Assembly: GCA_014653605.1 (NCBI GenBank) | Contig: JACWEG010000001.1 | Location: forward strand, 62,001-126,000 | Origin: Pelagibacterales bacterium SAG-MED37 | GTDB taxonomy: Bacteria > Pseudomonadota > Alphaproteobacteria > Pelagibacterales > Pelagibacteraceae | Direction of reading: 5' to 3' | DNA length: 64,000 nt | Part shown: positions 58,954 to 64,000 of the stretch, in pieces | How positions within the stretch are numbered: position 1 is the first letter of the stretch | How the letters are laid out: every line of letters begins with the position of its first letter | Notes under the pieces: model-generated | What the model saw: only the letters and a program-made list of their open reading frames with translations | Told to the model about the DNA's origin: nothing | Database searches by the model: none | Translations under genes and position numbers: made by a program

Positions 58954-61386
58954 ATGAAATCTAAAACAAAAGTAGTAGTTGTTGGTGGTGGAGTAGTAGG
59001 AGTCAGCGCACTTTATCATTTAGCTAAAAAAGGCTGGTCTGATGTAGTTCTTGTAGAGAGAAAAGAATTAACTTCTGGATCTACTTGGCATGCTGCAGGA
59101 TTATTACCACTTTTCAATATGAGCTACTCTGTAGGTCAATTACATAAATATGCAGTCGATCTATATAAAAAATTAGAAGATGAAACAGGAAAGAATGTTG
59201 GATTTAGTGTTGTATCGAATATTCGTTTAGCAAGTACAAAAGATAGAATGGATGAATACCATCAATATGCTGGAGTAGCTAAAACTATTGGTGTTGATGT
59301 AAAATTTTTAACGCCTCAACAAGTAAAAGAAATTTGGCCTTTATGTCATACTGATGATTTAGTAGGTGCTATTCAACATCCTGAAGATGGTTATATTCAG
59401 CCTGCAGATTTAACTCAAGCACTTGCTACAGGTGCAAGAAATATGGGAGCCGAGATTTACAGGAACACAACAGTGATTGCAATGAAGCAAAATAAAGAAG
59501 GATGGATTGTTGAAACAGACAAAGGTTCGATTGAATGTGAACATATAATTTCTTGTTCTGGAAACTTTGCAAGACAAACTGGGGAAATGGTTGGATTAGA
59601 TATTCCAGTAATTCCTGTTGAACATCAATATATTGTTACTGAGCCTCACCCAGAAATTCAAAAAAGAAAAAAAGAAGGTCTTCCTGAAATGGGAGTGCTA
59701 AGAGATAGTGATAGTAGATGGTATATGAGAGAAGAGGCTGGTGGATTAATATTAGGTCCTTATGAAGATGGTGCTCCTGCTTGTTATGTAGAAGGTCCAT
59801 CTAAGAGTTCAGAATATGAATTATTTCAAGAAGATTTAGATAGACTTGCCCCACACATAGAAGGAGCAATACATAGAGTTCCTGCTTTTGGTGAGGTAGG
59901 AGTTAAAAAAGTTTATAATGGTGCAATTTGTTACACACCAGATGGAAATCCTATAGTTGGACCAGCTTGGGGTCTAAAAAATTTTTGGATTAATGAAGGT
60001 CATAGTTTTGGAATTACTGCTGCTGGTGGAGCTGGTTGGCAATTAGCAGAATGGATAGTAGATGGAGAACCAACCATTGATATGCTAGGCGTTGAACCAA
60101 GACGTTATGGAAACTATGCAACTAAATCTTATTTAAAAGCTAAAAATGAGGAAGCTTACAGTCATGTTTTTATTACTCACTATCCAGATGAAGAAAGACC
60201 AGCTGCAAGACCTTTAAGAACATCACCATGTTATGAAAGAATGAAAAATTTAGGTGCAGTATTTGGACAAAAATTTGGTTGGGAAAGACCAAATTTTTTT
60301 GCAACTGATGGCATGGAACAAAAAGATGATTGGTCTTTTAGAAGATCTAAATGGTTTGATGCTATAAAAAAAGAATGTCAAAACGTAAAAAAAAATGTTG
60401 GCCTTTTAGATATGACAGCTTTTGCCAAATGTAGAATAAGAGGACCAAAAGCAGAGGAATTTTTAGATTATTTAGTGGCTAACAAGCTTCCAAAAAAAAT
60501 TGGAAGAATAAATTTATGTCATGCTCTTAATACTAAGGGTGGTGTTCATTCAGAATTTACAATTATGAAAGAAGCTGAAAATAAATATTATCTTGTTTCA
60601 GCAGGCGCAAATTTAAGATTAGACCATGACTGGATCCAAAAGTGGATGCCCACAGATGGATCAGTTATATTTGAAGACTTAACAAATAGTACTGGAGTAC
60701 TTGTTGTGGCAGGGCCAAAAGCAAGAGAATTAATGCAAAAAGTTTCTGTAGATGATTTTTCAAGCGAAAATTTTAAATGGTTAACAGCTAAAAATGTTAA
60801 CGTTGGATATGCTCCAGTCAATGCTATGAGAGTAAACTTCGTTGGTGAATTAGGCTGGGAGCTACACCATCCGATTGAATATCAAAACCATATATTTGAT
60901 AAGTTAATGGAAGCAGGAAAAGATTTGGGAATTAAACCTTTTGGAATAAGAGCAATGAATAGCTTGAGACTTGAAAAATCTTATAAATTAGTTGGTACAG
61001 AATTATCTATTGAGTATTCACCTTACGAGTCTGGTTTAGATAGATTTATTCATCCTAACAAAGGTAATTTCATTGGGCTTGAGGCTTTAAACAAATGGAG
61101 AGAAAAAGGTTTTGATAATAAATTAGTTACACTAGAAGTTCACAACACAACAGACTCAGATGTTTTAGGAAACAATCCCATTTATAAAGATGATAAAGTA
61201 GTAGGAAGAGCTACAGGTGGAGAATATGGATTTAGACTGGATAAATCTATAGCTTTAGCAATGGTGAAACCTGATCTTGCTAATGTTGGTGAAAAACTTA
61301 AAGTTGATATATTAGGAAAAATGTACGAGGCTACAATTTTAGAAGAAAGTCCATACGATGTTGAAAATAAATTGTTGAGAGCCTAA
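58954..61386 (+). CDS. dmgdh: Dimethylglycine/sarcosine dehydrogenase (FAD + GcvT)
   Basis: 810 aa; [34 protein letters not shown] (flavinylation-type His), C-terminal GcvT domain. Confidence 0.88.
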   Translation: MKSKTKVVVVGGGVVGVSALYHLAKKGWSDVVLVERKELTSGSTWHAAGLLPLFNMSYSVGQLHKYAVDLYKKLEDETGKNVGFSVVSNIRLASTKDRMDEYHQYAGVAKTIGVDVKFLTPQQVKEIWPLCHTDDLVGAIQHPEDGYIQPADLTQALATGARNMGAEIYRNTTVIAMKQNKEGWIVETDKGSIECEHIISCSGNFARQTGEMVGLDIPVIPVEHQYIVTEPHPEIQKRKKEGLPEMGVLRDSDSRWYMREEAGGLILGPYEDGAPACYVEGPSKSSEYELFQEDLDRLAPHIEGAIHRVPAFGEVGVKKVYNGAICYTPDGNPIVGPAWGLKNFWINEGHSFGITAAGGAGWQLAEWIVDGEPTIDMLGVEPRRYGNYATKSYLKAKNEEAYSHVFITHYPDEERPAARPLRTSPCYERMKNLGAVFGQKFGWERPNFFATDGMEQKDDWSFRRSKWFDAIKKECQNVKKNVGLLDMTAFAKCRIRGPKAEEFLDYLVANKLPKKIGRINLCHALNTKGGVHSEFTIMKEAENKYYLVSAGANLRLDHDWIQKWMPTDGSVIFEDLTNSTGVLVVAGPKARELMQKVSVDDFSSENFKWLTAKNVNVGYAPVNAMRVNFVGELGWELHHPIEYQNHIFDKLMEAGKDLGIKPFGIRAMNSLRLEKSYKLVGTELSIEYSPYESGLDRFIHPNKGNFIGLEALNKWREKGFDNKLVTLEVHNTTDSDVLGNNPIYKDDKVVGRATGGEYGFRLDKSIALAMVKPDLANVGEKLKVDILGKMYEATILEESPYDVENKLLRA

Positions 61387-62135
61387 TGAAAATTTTAGTC
61401 GCAGTAAAAAGAGTTATTGATTACAACGTTCAAATAAGAGTTAAAGAAGATAATACAGGTGTAGTTACTGATAATGTTAAGATGTCTACTAATCCACCAG
61501 ATGATAATGCTATAGAAGAGGCGGTAAAAATTAAAGAGGCTGGAAAAGCTACTGAAGTTATAGCTGTTAGCATTGGAGAAGAGAAAGCTCAAGAGACGGT
61601 ACGTAAAGCTTTAGCAGTAGGTGCAGACAGAGGTATACTTGTTAAGACTGAGGGGATTTTAGAACCATTAGCAGTTTCTAAACTTTTACAAAAAATAGTT
61701 GAAAAAGAAAAACCAGATTTAGTTTTTATGGGCAAACAAGCAATTGATGATGATTGTAATCAAACTGGTCAAATGCTAAGTGCATTACTTAATTGGCCTC
61801 AAGCGACTTTCGCATCTAAAATTGAGATTAAAGATAAATCCTTGGAAGTTACAAGAGAAATCGATGAGGGGTTAGAAACAATAGAAATAAATGTTCCAGC
61901 AATCGTTACATGTGATCTAAGATTAAATGAACCTAGATATGCGTCATTACCAAATATAATGAAAGCCAAGAAAAAGCCAATTGAACAAATAAATGCGTCA
62001 GATTTAGGAGTAGATACAACTCCAAGAATCGAGCAAACTAGGGTTGAAGAACCACCTAAAAGAAAAGCAGGTATAAAAGTTTCTAGTGTGGCAGAATTAG
62101 TTCAGAAATTAAAAAATGAAGCAAAGGTAATATAA
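61386..62135 (+). CDS. etfB: Electron transfer flavoprotein beta subunit
   Basis: [61 protein letters not shown]. Confidence 0.96.
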   Translation: MKILVAVKRVIDYNVQIRVKEDNTGVVTDNVKMSTNPPDDNAIEEAVKIKEAGKATEVIAVSIGEEKAQETVRKALAVGADRGILVKTEGILEPLAVSKLLQKIVEKEKPDLVFMGKQAIDDDCNQTGQMLSALLNWPQATFASKIEIKDKSLEVTREIDEGLETIEINVPAIVTCDLRLNEPRYASLPNIMKAKKKPIEQINASDLGVDTTPRIEQTRVEEPPKRKAGIKVSSVAELVQKLKNEAKVI

Positions 62136-63089
62136 ATGTCAGTTTTATTAATAGCAGAACATAATAATAAAGAACTTAGACCTTTTACTCTTAATGCTGC
62201 AACTGCAGCTTCTCAAATAGATACAGATGTTCATGCGGTTATTATAGGTCATGAATGTGGAGAAGCAGCTAAAGCACTTTCAGAATTAGAATTGATAAAA
62301 AAAGTTATTCAAGTTGAAGCTCCTCACTATGAAAATTTTGTTGCTGAAAATTTTGCCCCAGTAATTGTTAAATTATCAGAAAATTATTCACACATTATTT
62401 CTTCCGCAAATACTTTTGGTAAAAATTTAATGCCAAGAATTGCTGCAGCTTTAGATACTTCTCAAATTAGTGATATTACAAAAGTTGTGTCTAATGATAC
62501 TTTTTTAAGACCAATTTATGCTGGGAATGCTTTTGCTACTGTAAAAAGTAAAGACAACAAAAAATGTGTAACAATAAGACCTACCTCATTTGATCCTTGT
62601 GAAAGTTCTGGGGGATCTGCACCTATTGAAAAAGCAGAAGCAGGTGAAGAATTTGTACAAACAAAATTTATAAAAAGAGAAGAAATTAAATCTGATAGAC
62701 CTGAACTTGGAACGGCTAGAGTAGTTGTTTCTGGTGGTAGAGGAATGCAAAGTGGTGATAATTTTAAATTAATTACTTCACTAGCTGACAAATTAAATGC
62801 AGCAATTGGTGCATCTAGAGCAGCTGTTGATGCAGGTTATATAAGTAATGATCATCAAGTTGGGCAAACAGGTAAAGTTGTAGTGCCAGATTTATATATT
62901 GCAGTAGGTATATCTGGAGCTATTCAACATTTAGCTGGAATGAAAGAAAGTAAAGTAATAGTTGCAATTAACAAAGATGGTGAAGCACCAATATTTAGTG
63001 TTGCTGATTATGGTCTTGAAGCTGATCTTTTTGAAGCACTTCCTCAATTCTTAGAGGAATTGAACAAATTAAACACTATACAAAAATAA
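62136..63089 (+). CDS. etfA: Electron transfer flavoprotein alpha subunit
   Basis: VVSGGRGMQSGDNFKLI, GASRAAVDAGYISNDHQVGQTGKVV, ISGAIQHLAGMKES. Confidence 0.96.
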   Translation: MSVLLIAEHNNKELRPFTLNAATAASQIDTDVHAVIIGHECGEAAKALSELELIKKVIQVEAPHYENFVAENFAPVIVKLSENYSHIISSANTFGKNLMPRIAAALDTSQISDITKVVSNDTFLRPIYAGNAFATVKSKDNKKCVTIRPTSFDPCESSGGSAPIEKAEAGEEFVQTKFIKREEIKSDRPELGTARVVVSGGRGMQSGDNFKLITSLADKLNAAIGASRAAVDAGYISNDHQVGQTGKVVVPDLYIAVGISGAIQHLAGMKESKVIVAINKDGEAPIFSVADYGLEADLFEALPQFLEELNKLNTIQK

Positions 63090-63112
63090 TATAATCTGTA
63101 AAAAATTAGATT

Positions 63113-64000
63113 ATGTCCAGAGAGACGATGGAATATGATGTTGTAATAATAGGTGGTGGACCATCAGGTCTATCAACAGCTATTAAACTTAAACAGCTTG
63201 ATTCAAATTTAAATGTTTGTTTACTAGAAAAAGCATCAGAAATAGGTGCGCATATTTTGAGTGGAAATGTTTTTGAGACTAGAGCATTAGATGAATTAAT
63301 TCCTACTTGGAAAGAATTAAACTCACCTATTAAAACTAAAGTTAGTAAGGAAAAATTCTTGTTTTTAGGAAAAACAAAATCATTAAGCTGGCCAACATGG
63401 CTTTTACCCTCGGTTCAACAAAATCATAAAAATTATATCATCAGTCTTGCAAACTTATGCAGATGGCTTGCTGAGCAAGCTGAAGCATTAGGTGTTGAGA
63501 TTTTTCCAGGGTTCCCAGCTAGTGAAATTTTATATAACGAGGATGGCTCTGTTAAAGGAGTAGCAACTCAAGACATGGGTATAGATAAAGAAGGAAATAA
63601 AAAAGATAGTTTTGAACCGGGCATTGAACTTTTAGGTAAAGTAACAGTCTTCGCCGAAGGTTGTAGAGGTCATTTGGGAAAACAGTTAATTAAAAATTTT
63701 GAACTAGATAAAGGCAAAGATCCTCAACAATATGGCATTGGTTTTAAAGAAATTTGGGAAATAGATGAGAAAAATCATGAAGAAGGAATGGTAATGCACA
63801 CCGCTGGATGGCCGCTTGATAAAAATACATATGGTGGAAGTTTTATCTATCATGCTGAAAATAAGCAGATTTTTTTAGGATATGTAATTGGTTTAGATTA
63901 TAAAAATCCACATTTATCTCCGTTTGATGAATTTCAGAGATTTAAAACTCATCCTGCAATTAAAAAGATTGTTGAAGGTGGAAAAAGAATTTCTTACGGA
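63113..64000 (+). CDS. Electron transfer flavoprotein-ubiquinone oxidoreductase (partial, runs off right edge)
   Basis: Manual translation MSRETMEYDVVIIGGGPSGLSTAIKLKQLDSNLNVCLLEKASEIGAHILSGNVFETRALDELIPTWKE; 888 nt open to window end. Confidence 0.9.
   Translation, partial: MSRETMEYDVVIIGGGPSGLSTAIKLKQLDSNLNVCLLEKASEIGAHILSGNVFETRALDELIPTWKELNSPIKTKVSKEKFLFLGKTKSLSWPTWLLPSVQQNHKNYIISLANLCRWLAEQAEALGVEIFPGFPASEILYNEDGSVKGVATQDMGIDKEGNKKDSFEPGIELLGKVTVFAEGCRGHLGKQLIKNFELDKGKDPQQYGIGFKEIWEIDEKNHEEGMVMHTAGWPLDKNTYGGSFIYHAENKQIFLGYVIGLDYKNPHLSPFDEFQRFKTHPAIKKIVEGGKRISYG

Noticed and set aside
1-64000. CRISPR arrays, IS/transposases, integrases, prophage genes, tRNA/rRNA, glycine riboswitch
   Set aside because: Looked for repeat-spacer patterns, transposase/integrase motifs, tRNA-like cloverleaf ends and glycine-aptamer-like sequence in intergenic gaps; none convincing by eye. 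A tRNAscan-SE/Infernal run would be decisive.

Overview
AT-rich, tightly packed bacterial chromosome segment. Gene content, codon bias and tiny intergenic gaps fit a SAR11/Pelagibacterales-type alphaproteobacterium; this is inference, as no rRNA marker is present. I recognise about 66 protein-coding genes. They include two edge-truncated CDSs (a cyclophilin PPIase on the left and ETF-quinone oxidoreductase on the right) and three microproteins below the ORF-track cutoff. I found no rRNA, tRNA, CRISPR, prophage or transposon. The main theme is methylated-amine and C1 metabolism. (i) 12.5-31.6 kb resembles a TMAO/methylamine island: a DUF1989-GcvT fusion matching TMAO demethylase (Tdm), an adjacent ProX/ProV/double-ProW quaternary-amine ABC transporter, two GlnT/GMAS-type synthetases, GlxBCD-type (mgsABC-like) subunits and an ammonium transporter. 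(ii) 34.5-41.4 kb has formate-THF ligase and a heterotetrameric sarcosine oxidase / N-methylglutamate dehydrogenase (soxBDAG/mgdABCD type). (iii) 50.5-53.9 kb has a LigM-like GcvT demethylase, a MetF-like protein and a Rieske oxygenase. (iv) 59-64 kb has dimethylglycine dehydrogenase, EtfBA and ETF-QO. The least explained parts are a dipeptidase / 553-aa unknown / DUF3726 / CxxC-microprotein block (46.4-49.8 kb), a CysC-like kinase plus HxGH nucleotidyltransferase pair, a crotonase lacking both catalytic glutamates beside an SBP56/methanethiol-oxidase-like gene, MORN and hypothetical genes inserted in the ABC transporter locus, and a long inverted repeat downstream of cspA.
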